Positions 47,001-55,219 of a stretch of 64,000 nt of DNA are shown here, one piece after another (within the stretch, counting starts at the first letter, position 1; every line of letters begins with the position of its first letter). This DNA comes from an uncultured bacterium (lineage in GTDB: Bacteria; Bacteroidota; Bacteroidia; Chitinophagales; Chitinophagaceae): assembly GCA_903826405.1 (NCBI GenBank), contig CAIKEH010000010.1, positions 48,997 through 112,996 of the forward strand, given 5' to 3'. Below the pieces are notes generated by a model that saw only the letters and a program-made list of their open reading frames with translations, made no database searches and had not been told where the DNA came from. Position numbers and translations under genes: made by a program.

Positions 47001-47373
47001 CATGGAGACCATCTACTTAGAGAATCAAGGGAGCAAGGGTTTTGTAAAAGGTAATTTGCCTCTGGAAGCTCAATATGCCCCTGTTCATGCCATGGTCATG
47101 GGCGACCTTGATCAGGATGGAAAAAAAGATATTTTACTAGCGGGTAATAATACATGGACAAGGATCAAGTTCGGAAGATATGTTTCCAATCATGGAGTTT
47201 TTCTGGCTGGTGACGGGCATGGGAATTACCACTATGTTCCCCAATATAAAAGTGGACTCAGCCTTCGGGGTAATGTACGTAGCCTGACCACTGTCCGATC
47301 CAGCAAGGAAACAGATATCATCGCAGGGATAAATGATGCCCCCGCAGTCATGATAAGGAAAAGGAAATCTTGA
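44059..47373 (+). CDS. VCBS/FG-GAP repeat lipoprotein with ASPIC/UnbV domain (CRTAC1-like)
   Basis: 1104 residues from the ATG at 44059; a longer frame would begin inside the terminator hairpin. Lipobox LLFGC at about 17-21. Many calcium-binding FG-GAP/VCBS repeats of the form D-x-N-x-DG are seen (GDINNDGLQDVLF, DYDKDGDLDCF, DLDNDGDLDMVV, DIDGDGDEDLFVGG), in two blocks of about 60-500 and 640-1080. Between them an ASPIC/UnbV domain lies at about 510-590 (GAKNPRGIGSKVKLYC, GFQSSCDPVLNFGVG). Proteins of this kind often follow SusC/SusD pairs in Bacteroidota and bind extracellular glycans or partner proteins. Its enzymatic role, if any, is unknown. Sits between SusD 2 and a GATase-like gene. Confidence 0.88.
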   Translation: MRRPHLSSPLLIVLSILLFGCGSKRGGNTLFTKLSVEDTKVNFRNTLFEDGPMNVANYIYFYNGGGVAIGDINNDGLQDVLFTGNMVRNRLFLNKGGLRFEDITPQSGVADKQGWCTGATMADVNGDGKLDIYICRSADVNPERRKNLLFINNGDLTFSERAEEFGLADNGYSTQAAFFDYDKDGDLDCFIINHSVQKYTAGVQDNPALRQEHNPDYASKLYRNDNNHFTNVSDQAGIVSNVLSFGLGLAISDLNNDGWPDIYVSNDFNEPDYLFMNNRNGTFTEQLTRSMDCISLYSMGSDISDYDNDGLPDILTLDMMPEDNFSIKMHSGAENFDKFQFLFKQGFYYQYSRNMLQRNNGDGTFSEVAQLAGISNTDWSWAALFGDYDNDGNKDLYVGNGYVKDYTDMDFLKYSMDRVVRSMHKDSVDPIPEYIRKMPSHQLPDYLFRNRGDGTFQKTTDEWGFNQDGVSAGAAYVDLDNDGDLDMVVNRSNDIAGIYRNNSVKKDGNHFLRIQLDGGAKNPRGIGSKVKLYCKGNLYYQEQSPVRGFQSSCDPVLNFGVGKYTDIDSVLIIWPNDHFQVLSHVKPDQTLVMKMSDASSAWTYDTTMGRQQTVFTQTEMPSIRHEENEAKDFSIQTLLPNYLSRSGPCIRSADIDHDGLEDIFVGGSRNHPSRIFLQKADHQFMPKAEPAFLRDTSSEVSDAIFFDADHDGDLDLYAASGGFEFNVDDPALQDHLYLNDGKGNFSSKEQGLPPLLASKGCVRAADIDGDGDEDLFVGGRVVPGNYPISPRSYILINDGKGNFTDATSRACSELVQPGLVTDALWLDLNNDKQPDLIVVGEWMPIKVFINNKGKLTEKSGDYIHFASTGWWNKIAAEDMDGDGDLDLVIGNCGTNTQFQVKDKEPMSVYFKDFDGNGSVDPIICYYIGGTSYPVFSRDDLVEHLPSLNKKFLEYKKYATATINDMFTPEQLKDAKVLKAETMETIYLENQGSKGFVKGNLPLEAQYAPVHAMVMGDLDQDGKKDILLAGNNTWTRIKFGRYVSNHGVFLAGDGHGNYHYVPQYKSGLSLRGNVRSLTTVRSSKETDIIAGINDAPAVMIRKRKS

Positions 47374-47420
47374 TCAAGTCGGTCGACCGATGGAGCATTT
47401 TAATTTTTTAAAAATATACT

Positions 47421-48209
47421 ATGGCCAAAAACGTTTATTATGTAGGTGACTGGGCCGTTCTCACCGGACCGGTTTTCGCAGAGACTCCTTTCCACCATAG
47501 CCCCAAAGGGCTTGAGGTATTCAATTATGGGATATGGCTCAAGGATGCCCTAGAAAAGGACCCGGAATACAAGGTCAATTCCGTTTCCGCATGGGATTTC
47601 TACAACCAGCTGGGCCCCGGTGATTATGAACGCCTGCTCAAAGAATATGATCTGCTGATCTATAGTGATGTCGATGCCAAGCTTTTTCAATTATCTCCCA
47701 AGTTCTTCGACCGTTCCAAATTCGGAAAGGAGATCCTGACCTTCCCCGACAGGATACGGTTGACGGTGGAGCACATACATGCCGGAGGTAGAGCGATGTT
47801 CCTGGGTGGATGGTATTCCTTCAATGGCGAACTCGGCAAAGGTGGCTGGGGACGCACCAAACTTGCGGATATCCTCCCCGTGAAATGCCTGGACATCGAG
47901 GATCTGATCGAAACTACCGAGGGATTCTCCATGGAAATTACGGAAGAAGGCAAACGGCTATGTCCCGGTCTCGATCTTAAAGGGTGCCCCCCGATACTGG
48001 GTTATAATAAGACCATACCGCTGGAAGGTTCACAGGTTATCGCAACTTTCCGTGAAACCGGTGATCCGGCCATCGTTTTGAAAACTTTCGGAAAAGGGAA
48101 AGTGCTCGTCTATACATCGGATCCCTGCCCACATTGGGGGTGTAACATCGTTTTCTGGGACGGATACGCATCATTTTGGCAAACACTGGCAAATACCGTC
48201 TTGGCATGA
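47421..48209 (+). CDS. GATase1-like (DUF1355) protein
   Basis: 262 residues, no leader. It matches the PF07090 type of class I glutamine amidotransferase-like proteins: KNVYYVGDWAVLTGPVFAE at the start, EYDLLIYSDVDAKLF, HAGGRAMFLGGWYSFNGELGKGG around the elbow, and GKVLVYTSDPCPHWG. The usual nucleophilic cysteine of glutaminases is not obvious; members act in unclear ways and are common near sugar-catabolic genes in Bacteroidota and Planctomycetes. The stop overlaps the next start as ATGA, which ties it tightly to GH20. It begins 47 bases after the VCBS gene. Confidence 0.78.
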   Translation: MAKNVYYVGDWAVLTGPVFAETPFHHSPKGLEVFNYGIWLKDALEKDPEYKVNSVSAWDFYNQLGPGDYERLLKEYDLLIYSDVDAKLFQLSPKFFDRSKFGKEILTFPDRIRLTVEHIHAGGRAMFLGGWYSFNGELGKGGWGRTKLADILPVKCLDIEDLIETTEGFSMEITEEGKRLCPGLDLKGCPPILGYNKTIPLEGSQVIATFRETGDPAIVLKTFGKGKVLVYTSDPCPHWGCNIVFWDGYASFWQTLANTVLA

Positions 48210-50359
48210 TCAGGACAGCCCTCATCTTTTCATTCATGATGATCGTCTTCTTTGCACAAGCACAGGAGTTGAGTCTCATGCCCGTGCCGCAACAGGTAAC
48301 GGTCAATGGTCAGAAATTTCGGGTGCGTAAAGATTTTTCCATTGCTATTTCAGGCAATGCGAACGATCGACTGTATCGGGAAGCCTCCCGATTCAGGAAG
48401 CGATTAGCGGAAAGAGCTGTCCTCAACATGCCCGCCTGGACTGTGGATCGAAGGAATGACGGTAGTATGGCCTCCTTGGTCATCAAATCAGATCACCCCG
48501 GAACGGTACAATTGGAGATGGAGGAGAGTTACAGTCTCGATGTGAAGGGAGATGGCATCCGTATAGAGGCAGCATCAGATATTGGTGCCATCCGTGGACT
48601 GGAAACTTTGTTCCAGCTGCTTTCTTCGGATAAGGATGGCTTCTATTTCCAGGGTGTTTCTGTCAAGGATAAACCCAGATTCGCATGGAGGGGACTGCTG
48701 CTCTCCCAGCCTTATCATTTCATGCCTTTGGATGTCATCAAAAGGATGTTGGATGCCATGGCCCTGGTCAAACTCAATGTCCTGCATTACTACATCAGTG
48801 ACGATCAGGCATGGACGATAGAATCGAAAGTATACCCGAAATTACATCAGCAGGCTTCCCATGGCGAATATCTGACCCAGGATCAGGTCAGAGAAATGAT
48901 CGGTTACGCGGATCAACGGGGCATCCGCGTGGTACCCGAGGTCGATCTTCCGGGACATTCCACCGCTTTCCTGACGGCATTCCCCGAACTGGCTTCCATC
49001 CCGCGGAAATATCAATTGCAGGATCATTGGGGAGTTTTTGATCCGTCCGTGGATCCTACCAAAACACGCACATATGAAGTGTTGGATACCTTGCTGACCG
49101 AAGTTGCTTCCCTATTCAAGGATAATTATTTCCATATCGGAGGTGATGAGAATAACGGTAAGGACTGGGCGAGGAGTGATTCCATCCAGCGCTTCATGGC
49201 AAAGGAAGGCCTCCCTACTACTGTCGCCCTGCAGAATCATTTCAATAAGAAGGTCCGTGACATCCTCCGTCGCTCGAACAAGACCGTGGTGGGATGGGAT
49301 GAGGTACTCATGAAAGTCATGAATAGTGATTCGGCCCGTAATGCTTTTGAATCGGGTCGATATGATCAACTCATTCATCCATCCGTTCCAAAAGATATGG
49401 TCATTCAGTCTTGGCGAGGTATGGAGGCATTATTGGCATCTGCCAAGAACGGATACAGGAGCATACTCTCGAAAGGATATTACATCGACCTGGTCCAACC
49501 GACATCATACCACTATCTAAATGATCCTTATCCCGAAATGAACAGTGAGATCATCCCCGATAGTGAGGCGGACCTGAACAGATTCGAATCGGACATCACC
49601 CGGAAAGTGAAGGAAGGTAAACGGTTGCTCACTCCAGAAGAGGAGTCCCTCATCATCGGAGGCGAAGCCACTATGTGGACCGAACATGTCACAGCGGAGA
49701 CTCTGGATTCCCGTGTGTGGCCGCGAACAGCTGCGATCGCGGAAAGATTATGGTCTCCATCATCTGTTCGAGATGTGCCTGACATGTACAGGCGAATGGA
49801 CAGGATCACTATTCAGTTGGAATGGGTGGGTAGCCTGCACATCCGGAACAGGACAATGATGCTACGCCGTATTTCAGGACAGGAAGCAACAGGACCGTTG
49901 GAGAAAGTCGTCAATCTCATTGAACCGGTCAAGGGGTATAGAAGAAATAACAAAGGGGACCTCACCAAATTCTCGCCTTATACTGAAGTCGTGGATATCG
50001 CCATACCTGATCCCCGCGAACTACGTGAATTCAATGGACTTATTGATTCCGTCCTTCTTCCGAACAGATCGAAAAAGCTCAACGACTTGGAACGCGAAGC
50101 AAAACTATGGAGATCGAATCATGCTCAGGTACTCTCACTGTCTGCTTCCAATCCCAATCTGGATCCGATCGTTCATCATTCTGCATCCTTGTCCGACCTT
50201 TCCTCTTATGTAGAGGATTATGTACGTATGCGTCGGTCCTCCAAAAAACCCGACGTTGCTTGGAAGGCCAAATTCAAAACGGAGTTGGACAAGGCTTCAG
50301 CAGAATATGCCCATTGTGATCTCGGCGTCACCTCGGCATTACGAAAGTTGCTGAACTGA
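48206..50359 (+). CDS. Exported GH20 beta-N-acetylhexosaminidase-like enzyme, divergent active site
   Basis: 717 residues from the ATG at 48206 (ATGA overlap with the preceding stop); signal peptide about 1-20 (FSFMMIVFFAQAQ). The GH20b N-domain is followed by a TIM barrel with the Asp314-Glu315 pair in HIGGDEN, the usual substrate-assisted catalytic pair. Other usual GH20 signatures are altered: the RG-L-x-LD-x-SRHF block reads RGLLLSQPYHF, and HWHL-x-DDQ-W-R reads HYYISDDQAWT, losing the arginines that normally contact the N-acetylhexosamine hydroxyls. The C-terminal 150 residues are helical and unassigned. Likely hydrolyses a terminal GlcNAc or GalNAc, or a related sugar with changed specificity. 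Confidence 0.82.
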   Translation: MIRTALIFSFMMIVFFAQAQELSLMPVPQQVTVNGQKFRVRKDFSIAISGNANDRLYREASRFRKRLAERAVLNMPAWTVDRRNDGSMASLVIKSDHPGTVQLEMEESYSLDVKGDGIRIEAASDIGAIRGLETLFQLLSSDKDGFYFQGVSVKDKPRFAWRGLLLSQPYHFMPLDVIKRMLDAMALVKLNVLHYYISDDQAWTIESKVYPKLHQQASHGEYLTQDQVREMIGYADQRGIRVVPEVDLPGHSTAFLTAFPELASIPRKYQLQDHWGVFDPSVDPTKTRTYEVLDTLLTEVASLFKDNYFHIGGDENNGKDWARSDSIQRFMAKEGLPTTVALQNHFNKKVRDILRRSNKTVVGWDEVLMKVMNSDSARNAFESGRYDQLIHPSVPKDMVIQSWRGMEALLASAKNGYRSILSKGYYIDLVQPTSYHYLNDPYPEMNSEIIPDSEADLNRFESDITRKVKEGKRLLTPEEESLIIGGEATMWTEHVTAETLDSRVWPRTAAIAERLWSPSSVRDVPDMYRRMDRITIQLEWVGSLHIRNRTMMLRRISGQEATGPLEKVVNLIEPVKGYRRNNKGDLTKFSPYTEVVDIAIPDPRELREFNGLIDSVLLPNRSKKLNDLEREAKLWRSNHAQVLSLSASNPNLDPIVHHSASLSDLSSYVEDYVRMRRSSKKPDVAWKAKFKTELDKASAEYAHCDLGVTSALRKLLN

Positions 50360-50380
50360 TATTGATCTCATTTTACCCTT

Positions 50381-51466
50381 TCACACTTTGATGAAGATCT
50401 TCTTCCTGTACAGGATGGAACAGGGTATGAAAACAATGGCTACGAAGAACAGAGCATAGAACCAGGATGCCAATGGTGTGGGAAATCCTATTCTGGACAT
50501 GAATTGAACCGCGAGTTGATTCAAGGTTGAACCACCAACAGGCATGCGAAAGAAGATCAGGCTAAGCAGGTCGCCAAGGACATAAGCAGCGATTGCATTT
50601 TTCCCGAAGATGATCCCGGGCTGTGCCCAATTGTCACGTTTCAGGACGTCGATCAGAAAGGAAAATACACCAAATATCAAGCAGGCGAAACCTCCCGTGA
50701 CCAGGACGAAACTGCTGGTCCATAGATTCTCATTCACGGGGAAAGCCAGACCAAGGAAATAACCCATTATGGCCAGGCCGACTCCTGTCGAGAAAAGATA
50801 TAACAGGCGATCCTTCAAAGGCATCTCGGTCCTGATCAATCTCCCGACCAACATCCCTAGTATGCAGGTGGCCACAGTAGGAATCGTCGTCAATATTCCC
50901 TCTGGATCCCAGGTTCCTTGCCACATTTTACCCGGCAGATATTTACTGTCCACCCAAGCGGCCAGATTCTGTCCGGGTTCAAGTGCCACATGACCAAGTC
51001 CGGGTGTAGGAATGAGGGTCATGGCCATCCAGTAACCCAGCAGGAGCACCATGAGCAGACCGAGTTGGCCTTTCCATCCGGAATTCAATTCAAGGAATGC
51101 GCAGATAAGAAAGACCAAAGCGATCCGATGCAATGTGCCGGTCCATCTGAGCTCATTCATGTTGAACGCAGGCATGGCATTCAAAAACATGCCTATCGCA
51201 TAAATTTTCAGTGCGCGGAAGATTATCTTCCTGTACAGGGCCGGTTTTTCTCCGGAAGATCTGCCCCAATAAGCAAGATGTATGGACACGCCGATGATGA
51301 ACAGGAAATAGGGTGCCACCTGATCCGTGAAGGATAGCCCGTTCCATATCGTATGTTTCAGCGTAAAGAAAACGGAAGCTTCGCTTCCGGGAAAGTTCAC
51401 CATGATCATGGCCGCAACGGTATATCCCCTGAAAGCATCAAGAGATGACAATCTTTCCTTATTCAT
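50381..51466 (-). CDS. NagX-like membrane protein (DUF5009/acyltransferase family)
   Basis: 361 residues with about ten hydrophobic helices. The start MNKERLSSLDAFRGYTVAAMIMVN is the signature of the DUF1624/DUF5009 group (heparan N-acetyltransferase-like), with FTDQVAPYFLFIIGVSIHLA and NAMPAFNMNELRWTGTLHRIAL following. NagX proteins occur in GlcNAc-utilisation operons of marine and soil bacteria and probably move or modify N-acetylated sugars across the inner membrane. Converges with the GH20 gene (21-base gap) and lies downstream of the MFS gene on the same strand, 139 bases away. The GlcNAc role is inferred from the context. Confidence 0.8.
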   Translation of the reverse strand: MNKERLSSLDAFRGYTVAAMIMVNFPGSEASVFFTLKHTIWNGLSFTDQVAPYFLFIIGVSIHLAYWGRSSGEKPALYRKIIFRALKIYAIGMFLNAMPAFNMNELRWTGTLHRIALVFLICAFLELNSGWKGQLGLLMVLLLGYWMAMTLIPTPGLGHVALEPGQNLAAWVDSKYLPGKMWQGTWDPEGILTTIPTVATCILGMLVGRLIRTEMPLKDRLLYLFSTGVGLAIMGYFLGLAFPVNENLWTSSFVLVTGGFACLIFGVFSFLIDVLKRDNWAQPGIIFGKNAIAAYVLGDLLSLIFFRMPVGGSTLNQLAVQFMSRIGFPTPLASWFYALFFVAIVFIPCSILYRKKIFIKV

Positions 51467-51605
51467 GATTTTGGACTTTAAGTTGATCCTGTATAAGTCT
51501 TTAACGGAGATGCATTAAAAAGGGACATCCCATTTGGAAAATACGGAAAATCCTGCTTTCAAGGATATTTCAACTCTACTAATTCAGAATGCAATGCAGG
51601 ATGGA

Positions 51606-52886
51606 TCAGCCTTTTCTGCTGCTGATCTTCAGGCTCCGATAGGCGAAAAGGAGGATCACTGCATAGCAAGGCAGAACCAGAAAGTATGCGTAATGTGGTG
51701 AGAATCGGTCTGCCAGCCTGCCGTATAGCAAGGGTAGGAAAGCTCCACCACCGATGGCCATGATCAGGAGAGACGCGCCGGATTTGGTGAACGTCCCCAA
51801 TCCATTCAATGACAGGGGCCATATCGAAGGATACATTGGTGCATTGGCCAAACCTAGCATGGCGATGCAGGCAATGGAGAAAAGTCCATGTGTGCTGAGT
51901 GCAAGGATGGAAAGTACAATGCCTGCACAGGCCGCCACTAGGAGCGCTTTCTCCTGACTGATGAACCGGGGAATGACCAGGATGCTGATGAGATAGCCGA
52001 TCAACATGCAGGATAGGGTAAAGCTCGTGAAGAATTTAGCGGTGGACAAAGCAATACCCTGCGAGGATCCATAAAGTATGATGGAGTCCCCGGCAATCAC
52101 CTCCACACCAACATAGAGAAATAAGGTGAACACACCGAACAGCAAGTGCGGGAATCCGAAGATGCTGTTCGGTTGATGGGCCATATTCATTGAACCCACT
52201 TCTGCTTCCTCTTCGGGGCTTACTTCGGGCAGCCCTGAAAAGTACAAAAGCAAAGCCATGATGAAAAGGACGATGGCAAAAGAAACATAGGGGATGGTCA
52301 GTTTGTGGGATAATGATGTCAGGTATTCACTCCGAAGGTCCCCCGTTAGATGTGAAAGATCCGACTTCAACTTGTCGGTGTCATTCAGAATAAGTGAACC
52401 CAAAATTATTGGCGCGATGATTCCAGCAATGCCATTGCAGATGCCCATAAGGCTGATTCGCCTCGCTGCTTCATTCTGTGGGCCGAGTGCCACAACATAG
52501 GGATTAGCCGCTGTCTGCAGGATGGCCAATCCACAGCCCTGAAGGAATTGTCCTGTCAGGAAAACAGGATAGGATCTGCTTGAGGCTCCGGGGATGAATA
52601 GTAATACCCCGCATACCATCAGAAGCAATCCCAGTGTCATTCCGTTACGGTAACCCAATTTGTTGAGCAAAGCACCCGAGGGCAGTGCGAAGACCATATA
52701 GGATATGTAAAAACAAAAAGCTATCAGGTAGGCTTGGAAATTGTTCAGTTCACAGATGATCTTCACGAATGGTATGAGAACGGAACCCAGCCAGGTCATG
52801 AATCCGAATACAGCGAACAGTATCCCAATGATCGTTAGGTATCGGAAACGTTCTTTTTCCTGCATGGCTTGAACTGGAACGGGCAT
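51606..52886 (-). CDS. FucP/NagP-type MFS sugar transporter
   Basis: 426 residues from the ATG at 52886 (52865 is also possible). Twelve predicted membrane helices. Typical FucP-family blocks: ILFAVFGFMTWLGSVLIPF, YFISYMVFALPSGALLNKLGYR-like sequence, LGLLLMVCGVLLFIPGAS, GCGLAILQTAANPYVVALGP and RRISLMGICNG. Members are proton symporters for fucose, glucose, galactose or N-acetylglucosamine. With GH20 and NagX next door, GlcNAc or GalNAc is the favoured substrate, but the sequence cannot decide. Same strand as NagX-like gene downstream. Confidence 0.85.
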   Translation of the reverse strand: MPVPVQAMQEKERFRYLTIIGILFAVFGFMTWLGSVLIPFVKIICELNNFQAYLIAFCFYISYMVFALPSGALLNKLGYRNGMTLGLLLMVCGVLLFIPGASSRSYPVFLTGQFLQGCGLAILQTAANPYVVALGPQNEAARRISLMGICNGIAGIIAPIILGSLILNDTDKLKSDLSHLTGDLRSEYLTSLSHKLTIPYVSFAIVLFIMALLLYFSGLPEVSPEEEAEVGSMNMAHQPNSIFGFPHLLFGVFTLFLYVGVEVIAGDSIILYGSSQGIALSTAKFFTSFTLSCMLIGYLISILVIPRFISQEKALLVAACAGIVLSILALSTHGLFSIACIAMLGLANAPMYPSIWPLSLNGLGTFTKSGASLLIMAIGGGAFLPLLYGRLADRFSPHYAYFLVLPCYAVILLFAYRSLKISSRKG

Positions 52887-52972
52887 AGAGGGTGATGGGT
52901 TGTACCTGTAAAATAGGTAATTCCCAATTATTAATGCGCCAGGCAAGATCAAAATGCATCAACTGGAGTTAT

Positions 52973-53005
52973 AAAAAAAGCCTCGGATCATTTACGATCC
53001 GAGGC
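52973..53005 (-). terminator. Rho-independent terminator after S9 peptidase
   Basis: Perfect ten-base stem GCCTCGGATC / GATCCGAGGC with a six-base loop; on the minus strand it is followed by seven T. It lies about 80 bases after the peptidase stop and ends the minus-strand SusC/SusD 3-peptidase region. Confidence 0.88.
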
Positions 53006-53083
53006 AGCATTCTGAACAAATTGATCATCTTTTCAAAGATGGATCTTGGAATATGGCTTTATGATGTTCTTCCAAACTCGCGA

Positions 53084-55063
53084 TCATTTCAGATAAGTTT
53101 TGAACCATTCGATCGTCCTCTGGTAGCGGTCAACGACGTAGCTGGGTACGCTCAACCCGTGATTCTGCAAAGGATAGATGACGAGTTTGGAGGGTACCCC
53201 TGTGCTTTTGAGTGCTTGATACATTTGTTCTGCTCCGGCTGCAGGAACGTTGAAGTCGTTCTGGCTGGCCATGAAAAGGGTAGCGGTCTTGATCTTATCG
53301 GCCTGCAGGAAGGGGTAGGATAGTTTCAGCCATTTATCGAGGTTCTTCCAAGGTGCTCCCAACTCATTCATGTATTGATTGATGTATTGGTCAGTGCCGA
53401 ACATCGAAAGTTGTAATGCACTTCCAGCGCCACTTACTGCAGCCTTGAAACGCGTATCCGTTGCGATGGTGTAGTCGGACAATATCCCTCCATAGCTCCA
53501 ACCGCCAATACCCAGACGTTGGGGATCGGCATATCCGTCTGCGATCAACTGATCTGCAGCGCCGATGATGTCCATGACTTCCTTATTGCCCCAGTCTGCA
53601 TAGATGGCTCTTTCATATTCACCTCCACGTCCTGTACTTCCGCGGTAATTCACTGCGGCTACGGCAAAGCCACTTGCAGACAGGATCTGGCGATATTCAT
53701 CAAATCCGAATCCGTCCTGAGCCATGGGACCACCGTGTATGAATAAAATTAGTGGCATTTTGCGGCTGGTGGAATCCGGTAGATAGAGTATACCTGAAAC
53801 CGATGTGCCATCCTTACTGCGGGAGCGGAATCCTTTTTGGTAAATGGACTTCAGCGGTGCCAGAAAACTGTCCTGTACAAAAGTCAGTCGGCGAGGGCGT
53901 TCACCATCCAATGCATAGACTTCCTCCGGTGTGTCTCCATCACTGAAGAGAGTGGTCATCTTGCCTTTTTTGTTAGCATTCAGATCGCTGAATTCAGCAT
54001 CTTTATCGGTGATCTTCCTGAAGGTACGATCTGAAACCTGCCAGGATACGATGTTCTTTTTACGATCGTCTTCCATCAATCCCCATATTTGTTTACCGTC
54101 AGAAGACCAATTGATTTCTGATATCGGGCGATCATTTTTCACGGATAGAATGATCGGATCTCCACCACCCGCAGGTACGATCGCGAGTTGATCCTGATCG
54201 TATGATATGAAGTCTTTGTCTGTAGCCGAACGCAGATAGGCGATAAGACTTCCGTCCGGACTCCAAACGGGTTTTGAATCACGACCTTTGAATGTGGTCA
54301 GCTGGCGGACAGTTGCTCCTGTACGAGGTTCAGTGATGAAAAGGTCACTGTTCTCGTTCTGGTCGGGGTCTGCAGTATGATTGCTGGTGAATACGATCTG
54401 CTTGCCATCTGGTGACCAGTTCGGTGAATTTTCGTTGTATTGCCCTCTGGTGAGCGTATCTAGCTGTTTGGTTTTAATATTGAACAGGTATAGATGTGTT
54501 TTTCTGTTATCCAGGTAACCAACGTAGTCTTCTTTGAAATGATACCGGTCCATCACATAGGGTTTCCTGATCTTGGTCTTCGCCGTATCCGCATTATTGG
54601 GCTCGGTAATGGCCAGGACCAACTGGCTTCCATCTGGACTCCAGGCATAGGATTGAATATCCCCCTTGACCTGGGTGAGGCGGAATGCTTCGCCACCGCG
54701 CCTGTCCATCAGGTGAACCTGTGAAGTTCCCTCATCGTCGGGAGCCAGAAAGGAAAGGTATTTATCATCGGGGCTCCAGGCATATGATTCCGCCTTTTTC
54801 GTGGCATGGGTAAGTCGTATATTCTCTTTTCCATCCCAACTGACCATATAGATGTTCTTGTTCTGGTTGTCTTTGGTGGAATCGTTCCGGGAGATCTGAT
54901 AAGCGACCCAATTGCCGTCGGGTGAAATGACTGGATGGCTGATCTTCTCCATACGATAGATGTCCGAAGGCAGGATCTGTCTTTTTGCAGTTTGGGCAGA
55001 AGCGACGGTGATCAGTACGATGGAAGAAAAAAGTAGTGTTTTGAAATGCAAATTGAATTTCAT
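53084..55063 (-). CDS. Exported S9 family peptidase (prolyl oligopeptidase type)
   Basis: 659 residues with a signal peptide (LLFSSIVLITVASAQ). Residues about 35-390 are TolB-like propeller blades (YAWSPDGSQLVLAI, NWSPDGKQIVFTS, WSPDGSLIAYL). Residues about 400-659 are the alpha/beta hydrolase: FIHGGPMAQDG oxyanion region, nucleophile Ser523 in GIGGWSYGG, Asp603 in QNDFNVP and His635 in QNHGLSV. Such enzymes cleave dipeptides or larger peptides in the periplasm. A separate terminator closes it, and a hairpin terminator also separates it from the SusD gene upstream, so it may have its own promoter at 55064-55160. Links with the SusC/SusD pair suggest uptake and trimming of peptides or glycopeptides (inference). 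Confidence 0.92.
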   Translation of the reverse strand: MKFNLHFKTLLFSSIVLITVASAQTAKRQILPSDIYRMEKISHPVISPDGNWVAYQISRNDSTKDNQNKNIYMVSWDGKENIRLTHATKKAESYAWSPDDKYLSFLAPDDEGTSQVHLMDRRGGEAFRLTQVKGDIQSYAWSPDGSQLVLAITEPNNADTAKTKIRKPYVMDRYHFKEDYVGYLDNRKTHLYLFNIKTKQLDTLTRGQYNENSPNWSPDGKQIVFTSNHTADPDQNENSDLFITEPRTGATVRQLTTFKGRDSKPVWSPDGSLIAYLRSATDKDFISYDQDQLAIVPAGGGDPIILSVKNDRPISEINWSSDGKQIWGLMEDDRKKNIVSWQVSDRTFRKITDKDAEFSDLNANKKGKMTTLFSDGDTPEEVYALDGERPRRLTFVQDSFLAPLKSIYQKGFRSRSKDGTSVSGILYLPDSTSRKMPLILFIHGGPMAQDGFGFDEYRQILSASGFAVAAVNYRGSTGRGGEYERAIYADWGNKEVMDIIGAADQLIADGYADPQRLGIGGWSYGGILSDYTIATDTRFKAAVSGAGSALQLSMFGTDQYINQYMNELGAPWKNLDKWLKLSYPFLQADKIKTATLFMASQNDFNVPAAGAEQMYQALKSTGVPSKLVIYPLQNHGLSVPSYVVDRYQRTIEWFKTYLK

Positions 55064-55159
55064 GGAATTCGGGATTTAGTGTTGAGGTGCTGAACGGTCA
55101 GCGGATGTGATTCCTGTGATGTTCAGGTTTCCCTATTTAAATATATCAAAAAAGGACAT

Positions 55160-55197
55160 TAAAAGTGAAGGTTCCGGTGCGCCCCGAAACCTTCACT
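55160..55197 (-). terminator. Probable terminator after SusD 3
   Basis: Ten-base stem AGTGAAGGTT / AACCTTCACT around a 14-base GC-rich loop, followed on the minus strand by four T and an AT-rich tail. Begins 23 bases after the SusD 3 stop. Confidence 0.65.
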
Positions 55198-55219
55198 TCA
55201 TGATCTTGTTCATACTGCG

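Noticed and set aside
51540..51580. Possible terminator after the MFS transporter
   Set aside because: Only a five-base stem with an interrupted T-run on the minus strand.
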